DNA from: Bacteroidota bacterium
GTDB taxonomy: Bacteria > Bacteroidota > Bacteroidia > M30B66
Assembly: GCA_027483445.1 (NCBI GenBank)
Contig: JAIXUS010000037.1
Coordinates: 1 to 60,263 of the forward strand
Direction: 5' to 3'
DNA: 60,263 bases
The stretch's first letter is position 1. Every line of letters starts with the position of its first letter. Both the position numbers and the translations under genes were made by a program. The notes beneath the pieces are model-generated. The model did no database searches and was not told the DNA's origin. It saw only the letters and a program-made list of their open reading frames with translations. Positions 1 to 9,210 of the stretch are shown in pieces.

Positions 1-65
1 ACTCCTTTTTCATACTGAGCCAGCATCGCAATGATCTGTGTCTCGGTGAATTTTGTCTTTCGCAT
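1..65 (-). CDS. IS3-family transposase OrfA, N-terminal fragment
   Basis: Read on the minus strand from an ATG at 65, the first residues are MRKTKFTETQIIAML, which matches the usual start of the helix-turn-helix OrfA of IS3-type transposases (pattern MRKxKFTExQIxxxL). Only about 21 codons are present before the window ends. OrfA binds the IS termini, and the full transposase is normally made by frameshifting into OrfB, which lies outside the window. It was too short to be caught as an ordinary ORF and was found by reading the edge directly. Confidence 0.75.
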   Translation of the reverse strand, partial: MRKTKFTETQIIAMLAQYEKG

Positions 66-118
66 ACGCTTTTCAAAGTTAGCAGTTTAAAACGTAGCTA
101 TTTTGGGGGGAGGCTTCA
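1..118 (-). mobile_element. IS3-type insertion sequence, left (upstream) end, partial
   Basis: The transposase-start end of an IS on the minus strand, cut by the window edge. The outer terminus reads TGAAGCCTCCCC from position 118 inward, followed by TAGCTAC. The same terminal sequence starts at 60147 on the plus strand and forms the opposite terminus, as expected for the two inverted ends of one IS type. Ends beginning with TG and an orfA start inside are typical of the IS3 family. The family is inferred from about 21 residues and the ends only. Confidence 0.75.
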
Positions 119-119
119 A

Positions 120-464
120 ATTAAAGTACAAACAGAAGAAAATTACCAAAAGGGAAGACTGACAAGGTTAAAACAATGGTTTCGTGACCTGACAGAAATG
201 CAAATAGAAACAGGTGACTTAAAATTCAACAAGTATCTGCAAGACAAAACCAAGTATGACATTGATATTTTTAAATCTTATTTCCAACGTATCGACAAGA
301 TAATTGAGAAAGGAAAAATCACGACCGACAGCCAATATTACGACATTACTATAATGATTGATCAGCTTTGTCAAACCGAACCCCTTGAAAATGAAAAAAT
401 AGAAATATTAGATAAACTTTTAAATGATTATGAGCAGCGGAAGGTAAGAAAGCCGACCGCATAA
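120..464 (+). pseudogene. Hypothetical gene truncated at its 5' end by the IS
   Basis: An open frame runs without a stop from the IS terminus at 118 to a TAA at 462-464. The first ATG in frame is at 198 (88 residues), but the frame is open for about 26 further codons upstream, right up to the IS junction. The simplest reading is that the IS cut a longer gene and removed its start. The remaining protein is charged, helical and rich in K, D and I, with no signal peptide or membrane segment. I do not recognise the family. The stretch is visibly AT-rich compared with carB, as expected of accessory DNA. Confidence 0.55.
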
Positions 465-816
465 CAACAGTCATCCACAATTACCAATTGTTTTGCAAAA
501 ATAAACCTCTACACACTCTTGATTTAGCCAGAATTAGAGGGTGCGGGAAATTTGCGCAAAGCCAGGGAAAACAGGGTGCTCAACTTAATCATGAGCTCCC
601 GTTTTGTTGCTTGGGGCTCATACGAAGCTTTACTGTTTACGATGTGTCCTGCCTGAAACGAAGTCGGGCCAGGGATTGGAGCTGGCTGCCGTGCAGCGCG
701 AAAAGCCCGGTTCAGGCCCCCAAAAAAATACGCAAAAGGTTTTCAAAAATTACCAACAACACCGCGCGAGGCTTGCGGCATTCTGCTACTTTTGCGCTCC
801 GGTTAGCCCCGGAAAC
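465..816. other. Intergenic region upstream of carB
   Basis: There is no convincing gene here; open frames at 488-877 and the extension of carB back to 604 have no protein-like features. The stretch 671-717 is a GC-rich block containing GGGATTGGAGC and GAAAAGCCC, similar in style to GC-rich intergenic blocks elsewhere in this window. A candidate promoter for carB lies at its right end. Confidence 0.6.
787..794 (+). promoter_or_regulatory. Bacteroidota -7 promoter element for carB
   Basis: TACTTTTG matches the TAnnTTTG element recognised by the Bacteroidota primary sigma factor. It ends 22 nt before the ATG at 817 and therefore favours that start over the in-frame codon at 604. No clear -33 element was seen. 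Confidence 0.5.
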
Positions 817-3630
817 ATGCCCAAAAACTCCTCCATCCGCTCCGTTCTCATCATTGGCAGCGGTCCCATTATTATAGGCCAGGCCTGCGAATTCGATTAC
901 TCTGGCTCTCAGGCCGCACGCTCGCTGCGCGACGAAGGCATTGAGGTCTCGCTCATCAACAGCAACCCGGCCACAATTATGACCGACAAGGTCTCGGCCG
1001 ACCATGTGTACCTGCTGCCGCTCACCGTGGCCTCGATTGTGAAAATTCTCGAGGAACGGAAAATCGACGCGGTGCTGCCTACCATGGGCGGACAAACAGC
1101 CCTGAACCTCTGCAAAAAGGCCGACGAAATGGGCGTTTGGAAAAAATATGGAGTCCGCATCATAGGCGTGGATATCGACGCCATCGAGAAAACCGAAAAC
1201 CGCGAGGAATTCCGCCAGCTCTGCGTCGACCTCGGTGTGGGCGTACCGCCTTCGCAAGTGGCCAACTCGTTTCTGGAAGGAAAGGAAATTGCTCAACGCA
1301 TTGGCTATCCATTAGTTATACGTCCATCTTACACACTTGGCGGAACCGGTGGGGCCTTCGTGCACCGCAAAGAAGACTTCGACGAACTGCTCAACCGCGG
1401 CCTGCACGCCTCGCCCATTCACGAAGTACTGATCGAGAAGGCCTTGTTCGGCTGGAAAGAATTCGAGCTCGAACTGCTGCGTGATGCGAACGACAATGTA
1501 ATCATCATTTGCTCGATCGAGAACTTCGACCCGATGGGCATCCACACCGGCGACTCGATTACCGTGGCTCCGGCCATGACCCTCAGCGATACCGCATTCC
1601 AACGCATGCGCGACATGGCCATCAAGCTCATGCGCTCTATCGGCAACTTTGCCGGCGGCTGCAATGTGCAGTTTGCCCTCGACCCCGATACCGAAGACAT
1701 TATTGCCATCGAAATTAATCCGCGCGTGAGCCGCTCCTCTGCCCTCGCCTCTAAGGCTACAGGCTACCCGATTGCGAAGATCGCGGCCAAGCTGGCCATC
1801 GGTTACCACCTCGATGAACTTATGAACCCGGTAACCGGAACCACCACCGCGTTTTTCGAACCTACACTCGACTACGTCATCGTTAAAATTCCGCGCTGGA
1901 ACTTCAACAAGTTCAAGAATGCCGACAAAACGCTGGGCTTGCAAATGAAATCAGTAGGCGAAGTGATGGGCATCGGTCGCAGCTTTCAGGAAGCCCTCCA
2001 AAAAGCCTGTCAAAGCTTAGAGGTGAGTCGCAACGGACTTGGCGCCGACGGCAAAGACCTTAGAAACCCCGACGCCGTTGTCGATAGCCTCAAAAACCCA
2101 AGCTGGAACCGCCTATTCCATATCCGCGATGCCTTCGTGCTCGGAATCCCCTTTAAAACCATACAGAAGCTCACCCGCATCGACCCCTGGTTCCTCACCC
2201 AAATCGAAGACCTGGTAAACCTCGAACGCCTTATCGAACGCTACACCATAGACTCGATTCCCCGCGACCTGATGTATGAAGCCAAGCGTAAAGGGTTTGC
2301 CGACCGACAAATTGCGCATTTGCTCCGTTGTTTGGAAAGTGAGGTATTTAAAAAACGACAGGATTTTGGTATCAACCGGGTATATAAACTCGTAGATACC
2401 TGTGCAGCTGAGTTTCCTGCCCAAACGGCCTATTACTACTCCACCTTCGAAGAAGAAAACGAAAGCGAAGTGAGCGACCGTAAGAAAATTGTGGTGCTGG
2501 GCTCCGGGCCAAACCGCATCGGGCAAGGCATTGAGTTCGATTACAGCTGTGTTCACGGAGTTTTGGCGGCCAAGGAATGCGGCTACGAAACCATCATGAT
2601 TAACTGCAATCCTGAAACAGTTTCGACCGACCCCGACATTGCCGATAAGCTCTATTTCGAGCCCGTGTTTTGGGAGCATATCTACGACATTATCCTCCAC
2701 GAAAAGCCTGAAGGTGTGATCGTTCAGCTGGGCGGACAAACAGCCTTGAAGCTGGCGGAGAAGCTCGACCGATACGGCATTAAAATCATAGGCACCTCCT
2801 ACAAAAGCCTCGATTTGGCCGAAGACCGCGGCTCCTTCTCTACTCTGCTGCGCGATTACAACATTCCCTACCCCAAATTCGGAGTTATCGAGCACGCCGA
2901 CCAGGCTTCGGATTTGGCGAAAGAACTTGGGTTCCCCCTGTTGGTAAGGCCAAGTTACGTGCTGGGTGGCCACAACATGAAAATCGTCATCAACGAAGAA
3001 GAACTGGAAGCCCACGTCATCGATTTGCTCAAAGACATTCCGGGCAATAAGGTGCTGCTCGACCATTTTCTCGACAATGCCGTGGAAGCCGAAAGCGACT
3101 CGATTTGCGATGGCGAAAATGTATACATTATCGGCATCATGGAGCACATCGAACCGGCAGGCATTCACTCCGGCGACTCCAACGCCACCCTTCCACCCTT
3201 TAGCCTGAGCGAAAAGGTAATCCGCCAAATCGAAGAGCATACCCGCACTATTGCCCTGGCTATGAATACGGTTGGATTGCTAAACATCCAGTTTGCCGTG
3301 AAAAACGAGGTGGTATATGTAATCGAAGCCAATCCAAGGGCATCGCGCACTGTACCCTTTATTTGCAAGGCCTACGACGAGCCCTATGTAAACTACGCCA
3401 CCAAGGTTATGTTGGGGGCCAACAAGTTGGATGACTTTAAATTTGCGCCTAGAAAACACGGCTTTGCCATTAAAATCCCGGTTTTCTCGTTCGATAAGTT
3501 CCCGGGCGTGAACAAAGAACTGGGCCCTGAAATGAAATCGACCGGCGAAGCCATCCAGTTTATCGAAAACCTGCAGGACGAACTCTTCCTCAAACTTTAC
3601 GAAGAAAGAAATTTGTATTTGAGCCGATAG
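817..3630 (+). CDS. carB: Carbamoyl-phosphate synthase large subunit
   Basis: CarB makes carbamoyl phosphate from bicarbonate, ammonia (from the CarA glutaminase subunit) and two ATP, for pyrimidine and arginine synthesis. The two homologous synthetase halves are visible: each starts with a GSGP loop and an EFDYS segment (VLIIGSGPIIIGQ near the N-terminus; VVLGSGPNRIGQ in the second half), and each carries an ATP-grasp GGQTAL segment. The start at 817 gives 937 residues; the frame extends upstream but without protein-like sequence and across the promoter. E. coli CarB is about 1073 residues. Here the protein stops just after the second synthetase half, so the C-terminal MGS-like allosteric domain is absent, a form I recall from other Flavobacteriia. 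carA is not in the window. Confidence 0.95.
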   Translation: MPKNSSIRSVLIIGSGPIIIGQACEFDYSGSQAARSLRDEGIEVSLINSNPATIMTDKVSADHVYLLPLTVASIVKILEERKIDAVLPTMGGQTALNLCKKADEMGVWKKYGVRIIGVDIDAIEKTENREEFRQLCVDLGVGVPPSQVANSFLEGKEIAQRIGYPLVIRPSYTLGGTGGAFVHRKEDFDELLNRGLHASPIHEVLIEKALFGWKEFELELLRDANDNVIIICSIENFDPMGIHTGDSITVAPAMTLSDTAFQRMRDMAIKLMRSIGNFAGGCNVQFALDPDTEDIIAIEINPRVSRSSALASKATGYPIAKIAAKLAIGYHLDELMNPVTGTTTAFFEPTLDYVIVKIPRWNFNKFKNADKTLGLQMKSVGEVMGIGRSFQEALQKACQSLEVSRNGLGADGKDLRNPDAVVDSLKNPSWNRLFHIRDAFVLGIPFKTIQKLTRIDPWFLTQIEDLVNLERLIERYTIDSIPRDLMYEAKRKGFADRQIAHLLRCLESEVFKKRQDFGINRVYKLVDTCAAEFPAQTAYYYSTFEEENESEVSDRKKIVVLGSGPNRIGQGIEFDYSCVHGVLAAKECGYETIMINCNPETVSTDPDIADKLYFEPVFWEHIYDIILHEKPEGVIVQLGGQTALKLAEKLDRYGIKIIGTSYKSLDLAEDRGSFSTLLRDYNIPYPKFGVIEHADQASDLAKELGFPLLVRPSYVLGGHNMKIVINEEELEAHVIDLLKDIPGNKVLLDHFLDNAVEAESDSICDGENVYIIGIMEHIEPAGIHSGDSNATLPPFSLSEKVIRQIEEHTRTIALAMNTVGLLNIQFAVKNEVVYVIEANPRASRTVPFICKAYDEPYVNYATKVMLGANKLDDFKFAPRKHGFAIKIPVFSFDKFPGVNKELGPEMKSTGEAIQFIENLQDELFLKLYEERNLYLSR

Positions 3631-4040
3631 CGAGGATCGATTGGATTCGGAAAAATGCAAAAGCAGTCGCGAATCGAAAACTCAAAGCTGTATTTTCAGT
3701 GCTGCAAGCCGCGGACAACGAAGCAGATGCTGCGTTTCTGGCGAACGAAAAATTGAGCTGCATGAGTTCAGGGGCGCATCATTTTCGAAAGCCTGACTGA
3801 AATCCCTTGCATTATGCCTCATCCAAACAGAGACTAAAGTGTTATGCTTAAAATTATTGAGTGTTTTGAGTGCGCCTAAGTTGTGTGGATGACTCCCGCC
3901 CTCGCCGATAAATCCTTTTTCAGCCCCATACCCACCAAAACCTCAGGTTCTCGCAGTGCTCCATTTCTTTCGCTTGCCCTAAGACCTCGCCTTACAGCCA
4001 TCAGCCCGGCGCCAAAAAGCAAAACACCAGGCAAACCTGC
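3631..4040. other. Intergenic region between carB and a convergent gene
   Basis: This holds copy A of a dispersed repeat at 3728-3879 and otherwise nothing I recognise. A short stem (AGGCA, loop AACC, TGCCT) lies near 4030 next to the stop of the minus-strand gene and could be a weak terminator. Confidence 0.6.
3728..3879 (+). repeat. Dispersed intergenic repeat, copy A
   Basis: About 150 bp strongly similar by eye, over its whole length, to 13868-14021. Shared blocks include ACGAAAAATTGAGCT, CCTGACT, TCCAAACAG, GACTAAAG, and ATTGAGTGTTTT near the end. Both copies have the same orientation, carry no coding frame, and lie downstream of a plus-strand gene that faces a minus-strand gene. Confidence 0.8.
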
Positions 4041-5423
4041 CTAATTCTCGTCTAAAGCCTTGGCCCATTGGGCGGTAAACACCATTCCATAGCGCTCGTC
4101 GTTTACCCTATCGATTTCGTCGAGGTAAAATACGGGCCGGTTGGCACTATGGTATTGCATTAACTGCCGTGGGCTGAGGAACTCATCGAAGCGGAGCTCT
4201 GCAAAATGGCGCTGAGGCAAGGCCAGCTCGCGCATCTGGTTGGTCCACCAGCCACAGAGCACCACCGCATTGTTGGGCAATGTTTCGCAACGCTCGAGGG
4301 CCGCCTGACAGTAACGAAGTCGGTTTTCACGCCTCGACTGCTCCATGACCAATGGCCCTTGCAGCAAATCAACAAAGAGTGTTTCGTTTCCGGCCCTGAA
4401 GGGAATAGATAACATACTTGGCGTGGCACCGCGCTCCGGGTCGCTGAAATTGAGTCCAAGGTAAACGGGGGCCAGCAGAAAGAGCAGTGGAGCGTAACGG
4501 CTGGCAAAACGGTGCGTACTCACTGCAAAAACCAGGATGATCATGGGCACTACGGGCAGTAAAAAGGCCGATTTGTGCGGATAGACGATAAACCCGAGTC
4601 CAAACACCAGTAAACAGAGCGCTGTGGCCTGGCTAAGTGCAGGTGGAATTGTAGCGTTTCGCCAGGCAATCGGGAAAAGCAGGAGGGCCAGCGTACCCGA
4701 AAAGCCCCACAAGCCAAATGTAGCTTTGTAGGCTGTTTTGGCGATGGATGGATAAGGCAGGGTGTAAAAGTCAAAAAATGCGGAACCGTATCGGAGCAGC
4801 GCGGGCGTGTAACAAAGCACAGCAATCAGAATTGCAGGCAAGCCCAAACGGAGTGCGCGGAAAATCCAGGTTTTGAGATTGCCTTCGTAGAGAAAGGGCA
4901 AGAGTACGAGCCCAAATGCTCCGGCGGGCATGCGGCACCCGGCTGCGAGTCCCAGGCAAACAGCGGCGGGCAAAAGGCGTCGCCGGAGCACTGCCCAAAA
5001 GGCTCCCAGCTGAAAGCAGAGCCCCCAGCTGTAGTCGATGGTGTAGGTGCCCGAAATCCAAACCATTGGCACACAGGCAAAAACGAGGGTCCACAAAAAG
5101 GGGCGGGCCGCTTGGAAGTGCTTGAGCAGGGCGTAGAAAAACCCTGCTGCCGCAGTACTCAACAAGGCCGATAAAAAGTTGCAAAACCAGGGGTTGAGAA
5201 GGCCCTCGGGCAAACAATACAGCACATACTCCTGCACTGGGTGTCCAGGCAGGCGCGAAAAGCTGTATTTCCCTGTTGCCCACATTTCGCGGGCATTGAG
5301 GATGAGCCCCCAGCTATCGTCTTCGCTCCCATAGCCGGGCGAAAGAAACAGCAGGCGGCTTAGCAAGACGATCGCCAGCAGTAGCGGCAGTTCAAAGGCG
5401 GCAGCCGGCCGGAGGAGTTTCAT
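4041..5423 (-). CDS. Polytopic membrane protein, GT-C glycosyltransferase-like
   Basis: 460 residues with about ten hydrophobic segments. Directly after the first membrane segment comes an acidic motif GSEDDSWG. Acidic residues in the first extracytoplasmic loop are the usual catalytic site of GT-C enzymes, which take sugars from polyprenyl-phosphate donors at the membrane (PMT/ArnT-like families). I infer a GT-C-like envelope glycosyltransferase, but no subfamily signature is decisive. It lies 190 bp downstream of the secreted protease gene on the same strand and has its own upstream space containing TACTTTTC, a near match to the -7 element. Confidence 0.5.
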   Translation of the reverse strand: MKLLRPAAAFELPLLLAIVLLSRLLFLSPGYGSEDDSWGLILNAREMWATGKYSFSRLPGHPVQEYVLYCLPEGLLNPWFCNFLSALLSTAAAGFFYALLKHFQAARPFLWTLVFACVPMVWISGTYTIDYSWGLCFQLGAFWAVLRRRLLPAAVCLGLAAGCRMPAGAFGLVLLPFLYEGNLKTWIFRALRLGLPAILIAVLCYTPALLRYGSAFFDFYTLPYPSIAKTAYKATFGLWGFSGTLALLLFPIAWRNATIPPALSQATALCLLVFGLGFIVYPHKSAFLLPVVPMIILVFAVSTHRFASRYAPLLFLLAPVYLGLNFSDPERGATPSMLSIPFRAGNETLFVDLLQGPLVMEQSRRENRLRYCQAALERCETLPNNAVVLCGWWTNQMRELALPQRHFAELRFDEFLSPRQLMQYHSANRPVFYLDEIDRVNDERYGMVFTAQWAKALDEN

Positions 5424-5613
5424 GGCGGCGAAATTATTAATTCGCAGCGGTTATGCCCTCCATTTTTATTGAAACGGAAAAGTACTTGAGGCGCATCTGA
5501 TTTCTTTGTTTAAATCACATGACGCGCTGAAAGACTCTGTTGGTTGCGCTGAAAACAATCAATTGGTTTTACACATACCTAAATTGAGACGACCTATACC
5601 TAACAAATACGCC

Positions 5614-8600
5614 TTAAGGAATAACAATCACGCGCTCAGTTCGCACCGCCTCTGCCGCGAAAAGCTGCACAAAGTACATTCCTGCGCTAAGATTCCAGTT
5701 GAGTTCAGCAGCTCCTTGAAGCATACCGGTTTCTACCAGTTTACCCTCGGCAGTCATCAGGCGATAGCCTTGCCAAAAATTGCCGGCCGCCAGGCGAACA
5801 TGGCCTTTCGATGGATTCGGGAAGAGGCTGAAGCCCTTATTTAAACCTTCGATGATGTTCGACGGATTGAAGTTGTAAGCCAATGATGTAGACGTACAGC
5901 CTTGCGCATTGGTGAAAGTAACTGTGTAATTGCCTTCGGCCGATGGAACAAATTCGGCACTATTGGCACCGACCACAGCCTCACCATTGAGAAACCACTG
6001 AATATTGCCCGCGAATGGAGCTACCTCAAGCGCTCCGTTGCTGTTTTGGGTAATTACCGGACTTGCCGGAACCGGGTTAATCTGCACCGAAACCTGAGCC
6101 GAGGACTCACAACCCGCCTCATTCACACCGGTAACGGTATAAACGGTGCTTGTTGGAGGCGCAACAATAATCGATTCGCCAAAAATGTCGGAAACAGCCA
6201 ATACCGGCGACCACTCATACTCGAGGGCCCCACTTGCGGAAAGTGTCGCCGATTGTCCGGCGCAAATAGCACTGGGACTAGCACTTACCGTTAAATTAGG
6301 AGAGGCAATAACGGTAACAAACCCATTGCGGATTTCGGTGTCGGTTCCAAAAGCATTACCGGCCAAAAGACTTACCGAATAGGTTCCAGGCGTGCTGTAC
6401 ACTATCGTTGGGTTTAGCTGGGTAGAAGTTGCTGGCGTTCCTCCTTCGAATGTCCAGGTGTAGCTATCAGGCAGGTTGCTGCTCAGGTTGGTAAACAGCA
6501 CAGGCGTACCGGCACACACGGGAGTGGTTTGACTCAAGGCAAAGTCGGCTGCCGGAGGCGCTCCATTTACAACACCGGTAATGTTGATGTTATCGATATA
6601 CAGATTGTTGCCGTAATTGTTAAACGACTCAAACTTCACCCGTACGCCCGAAGCTCCGGCAAAGGGTGTGAGGTCGAGTGTAACGCAATCGGAGCCCACC
6701 GTGCCCATGCACCAATCGTTAGAGCTGGCCGGCAAAAAGTCGGTGGTCGAAATGGTCTGTGTGGCAAAGCTCCCCTGACCGCTTTCGCCACCACTGAAAA
6801 CGCGGGAGTAGGTGCTGCCGCAGTCGGTAGATACACTCACAATTAACGAATCGGTTTGGCCGGCTTCGTAACGTCGGTAAGCGTGCTCGAAACTCATCGT
6901 GATAGCTGAGTATCCGCTAAAATTCAAGGTTCTGGAAATAAGGCCATCCCGCTCGCCGGTAGCTGTGTAACTAAAAAAGGGAACGCGGGCCGAGGTATTT
7001 CCCGGTGCAGTACCTTGGGTGTTGATGACCTCCCAGCTCAGGCTATTGTCTGGGTTCTGAACGGTCCATCCGTTGGTTGTAAAGCCCCCCGACTCAAAGT
7101 TTTCCGTAAAGGGCAATGGGGTTCCGATTGGCGATACCACTGTAAAATTCACCGTCCGGCAATTGTTGGCGCCGAATAAATCGGGCTGATTGCCATTCAT
7201 CGTAGAGGTGCAGATGGTTAATGTATGTGCTCCAATGCCTGTGGTGATGGCCGGAAGTGTAATGTTGAGTGAGTTTTGAGGCTGGAGATTGCCGGTCCAC
7301 GTAAAAGCCGGAAGGCTCACGCCATCGAGCGTTGGGAGAAATACCAGCGAGGTGATGGCATTTTGCCCCGTATTTCTAAACGTTACCGCCGGTGTAAGGC
7401 CGGTATTGCAGGTAGATCCGCTGGGCGCGGTGATGGCCTGAAGGGAAGCATCGAAGGTTAACACGCTGGCACTGGCGCATTCGAGAGCCGCCTGGGCATT
7501 GATGCGCCCGGCCCCAAGCTGACCAATATAATTGCTGTTCTGGCCATTGATGTTGGTTGCCGTAATCTGAAGGCATTCCAACACTTCGGCAGGACTCAGA
7601 TTGGGGTTTACCGACAGCATTAAGCCGCAAAGGCCTGCAACAAGCGGCGATGCCATTGAAGTACCACTCTGAACGCCGTACGTGTTGCTGGGCAGCGTGC
7701 TGCGGATGGCACTTCCGGGCGAGGCAATGTCGATCCACGTTCCAAAGTTGCTGAACGACGACTTGGCATCGCTGCTGGCGGTGGAGGCTACTGAAATTAC
7801 GTGATTAAAACCGGCCGGATAAAACACCGTGCTTACATCGTCGTTTCCGGCGGCTGCCACCAAAACCACACCGGCCGTGTTGCCGGCATTCATAATGTTT
7901 TGCCCGGTTTGGCTGCCGCCCGAGCCACCCCACGACATGTTAATCACGTCGGCCCCGTTGTTAATCGCCCAGGTTACCCCTTCGTAGCCATCAGTGATAA
8001 ACTCTACTTCGTTGGTGGCCTTTACAGGAATGATGCTGATTCCAAAACCAATAGAAGCAATGCCGGTTCCATTGTTGGTTTCTGCACCAACGATTCCGGC
8101 CACGTGTGTACCGTGACTAAAGGTATTGTCGGGCGGATTGGGATTATTGTCGTTGTCGCTCACATCGCGCCCGGGAACACAAACATCGTTCAGGTCGGGA
8201 TGCGTTGTTTGTACCGCGTCATCCACAACAGCTACACGAATGGTGCTGCTTCCGGTGGCAATGTCCCACGCGGCCTGAGCATTGATGCGGTGCAGATACC
8301 ATTGACCGGTATTGCTGGTGTTGTTGGCCCCCAAATCGTTGGGCGTTAAACTGGTTTTGTGCAATGGAACCCGCTCGGCATAATCAACCACCGACCATTT
8401 TTCAAGGGTACGTATGAGCTCTTCGGTTTGCTGCGCGTTTTGAAAATAAACCCTGAGGGTTTGCCGCAGCTCGGTTTGACGGGCAAAATAAAAGGAGGCT
8501 CTAACGCGGGTAATGCCATACACCTCGGCCAAACGCTTTAGCTCGGGCAAGGCCTCAAGCTCAACAACGTCGGTATTTTTAGCAATAGGAAGCTGAATGT

Positions 8601-8733
8601 GATTTTTGAATTTCACATATAGCTGACCGTCGAAAAAGTGTGGATGATGTTGCTGCCCTGTAGAAGCTTTGGCAGTAAAAAGAAGTAAAAGTGTCGTGTA
8701 AAGTAAGGTGTGTATCCGTCCCATCCGATCCAA
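5614..8733 (-). CDS. Secreted subtilisin-like S8 serine peptidase with PKD domain and T9SS sorting domain
   Basis: 1039 residues, beginning with a signal peptide (hydrophobic LLYTTLLLLF). The peptidase S8 catalytic triad is complete: Asp171 in VAVVDD, His207 in HGTHVAG and Ser359 in GTSMASP, with the oxyanion Asn297 in AAAGND. Residues 30-120 look like an inhibitor-type propeptide. After the catalytic domain come beta-rich modules: a CARDB-like segment, a jelly-roll-like segment and a PKD domain (YTWTFEGG, then GTYSVSLLA). The end has a type A sorting domain (LFPNPSKG, later SAGMYFVQL) that directs export and surface attachment or release by the type IX secretion system, whose genes are not in this window. 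It is likely an extracellular degradative protease. Confidence 0.93.
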   Translation of the reverse strand: MDRMGRIHTLLYTTLLLLFTAKASTGQQHHPHFFDGQLYVKFKNHIQLPIAKNTDVVELEALPELKRLAEVYGITRVRASFYFARQTELRQTLRVYFQNAQQTEELIRTLEKWSVVDYAERVPLHKTSLTPNDLGANNTSNTGQWYLHRINAQAAWDIATGSSTIRVAVVDDAVQTTHPDLNDVCVPGRDVSDNDNNPNPPDNTFSHGTHVAGIVGAETNNGTGIASIGFGISIIPVKATNEVEFITDGYEGVTWAINNGADVINMSWGGSGGSQTGQNIMNAGNTAGVVLVAAAGNDDVSTVFYPAGFNHVISVASTASSDAKSSFSNFGTWIDIASPGSAIRSTLPSNTYGVQSGTSMASPLVAGLCGLMLSVNPNLSPAEVLECLQITATNINGQNSNYIGQLGAGRINAQAALECASASVLTFDASLQAITAPSGSTCNTGLTPAVTFRNTGQNAITSLVFLPTLDGVSLPAFTWTGNLQPQNSLNITLPAITTGIGAHTLTICTSTMNGNQPDLFGANNCRTVNFTVVSPIGTPLPFTENFESGGFTTNGWTVQNPDNSLSWEVINTQGTAPGNTSARVPFFSYTATGERDGLISRTLNFSGYSAITMSFEHAYRRYEAGQTDSLIVSVSTDCGSTYSRVFSGGESGQGSFATQTISTTDFLPASSNDWCMGTVGSDCVTLDLTPFAGASGVRVKFESFNNYGNNLYIDNINITGVVNGAPPAADFALSQTTPVCAGTPVLFTNLSSNLPDSYTWTFEGGTPATSTQLNPTIVYSTPGTYSVSLLAGNAFGTDTEIRNGFVTVIASPNLTVSASPSAICAGQSATLSASGALEYEWSPVLAVSDIFGESIIVAPPTSTVYTVTGVNEAGCESSAQVSVQINPVPASPVITQNSNGALEVAPFAGNIQWFLNGEAVVGANSAEFVPSAEGNYTVTFTNAQGCTSTSLAYNFNPSNIIEGLNKGFSLFPNPSKGHVRLAAGNFWQGYRLMTAEGKLVETGMLQGAAELNWNLSAGMYFVQLFAAEAVRTERVIVIP

Positions 8734-8743
8734 ATTAGATTTT

Positions 8744-8751
8744 CAAACATA
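8744..8751 (-). promoter_or_regulatory. -7 promoter element of the subtilase gene
   Basis: On the minus strand the sequence reads TATGTTTG, an exact TAnnTTTG match, 10 nt before the ATG at 8733. The expected transcript leader is only a few nucleotides long. Confidence 0.5.
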
Positions 8752-8856
8752 GATAAAGAATGAATTGTGCAGCGAATTGTTTTGAAAAAATCCTTACACC
8801 GAAAAACGCAATGTGTATGACAAAGCGGCAGGCCTTGGCAAACGGTCGGGAATTTG

Positions 8857-8864
8857 TAATTTTG
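8857..8864 (+). promoter_or_regulatory. -7 promoter element of the DUF4834-YfhO-asnB operon
   Basis: TAATTTTG matches TAnnTTTG and ends 16 nt before the ATG at 8881. Confidence 0.5.
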
Positions 8865-8880
8865 ACCCGAAAATTTAGTC

Positions 8881-9123
8881 ATGCGCGTTCTGCTCATCCT
8901 CTTGTTGATTTACGTTTTATTTCGCGTCTTTTTCCGACTTGTGCTCCCACTCATCGGAAGATACATGTTCAACAAGGCTGTGCAGTCGATGCAAGGACAA
9001 GGCTCATACACCCGACCACAAGCTCCACCGCGGCGCGAAGGTGAGGTGCGCATCGAAAATCCCGATGGGAGTCCGCGCCGCAACGACGATTCTGAATTCG
9101 TCGATTACGTAGAGGTGAAGTAA
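8881..9123 (+). CDS. Small membrane protein, DUF4834 family
   Basis: 80 residues. One N-terminal membrane segment (roughly residues 3-27, rich in L, V, I and F) is followed by a basic, proline-rich cytosolic tail (PQAPPRREGEVRIENPDG) and an acidic end (DYVEVK). This layout and the RIENPDG-like stretch match the DUF4834 family, small proteins of unknown function conserved in Bacteroidota. It sits 87 bp upstream of the YfhO-type gene on the same strand, a pairing I recall from related genomes. A supporting role in envelope glycan or lipid modification is inference from the neighbourhood only. Confidence 0.7.
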   Translation: MRVLLILLLIYVLFRVFFRLVLPLIGRYMFNKAVQSMQGQGSYTRPQAPPRREGEVRIENPDGSPRRNDDSEFVDYVEVK

Positions 9124-9210
9124 GCCTTACACCGTTCTTCCTAGCTCATTTATTCGGCACGAGGCCGGGCATCGATAATTGCTATCTTTAGCCCGATTTT
9201 TTAAGACCTC

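Noticed and set aside
604-816. Upstream extension of carB by 71 codons
   Set aside because: The extension is not protein-like, runs through a GC-rich repeat block and lies upstream of the -7 element at 787-794.
465-816. Possible riboswitch or pyrimidine-sensing leader before carB
   Set aside because: I see no ordered set of stems or known aptamer core, and the promoter element leaves only about 20 nt of leader.
488-877. 129-codon frame overlapping the carB start
   Set aside because: It overlaps a well-supported gene in another frame and has no family-like sequence.
2113-3240. Long minus-strand open frame of 375 codons inside carB
   Set aside because: It is the antisense shadow of a strongly conserved CarB frame; its translation has no domain features. 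The frames at 712-1296, 1312-1944 and 3280-3660 are the same kind of shadow.
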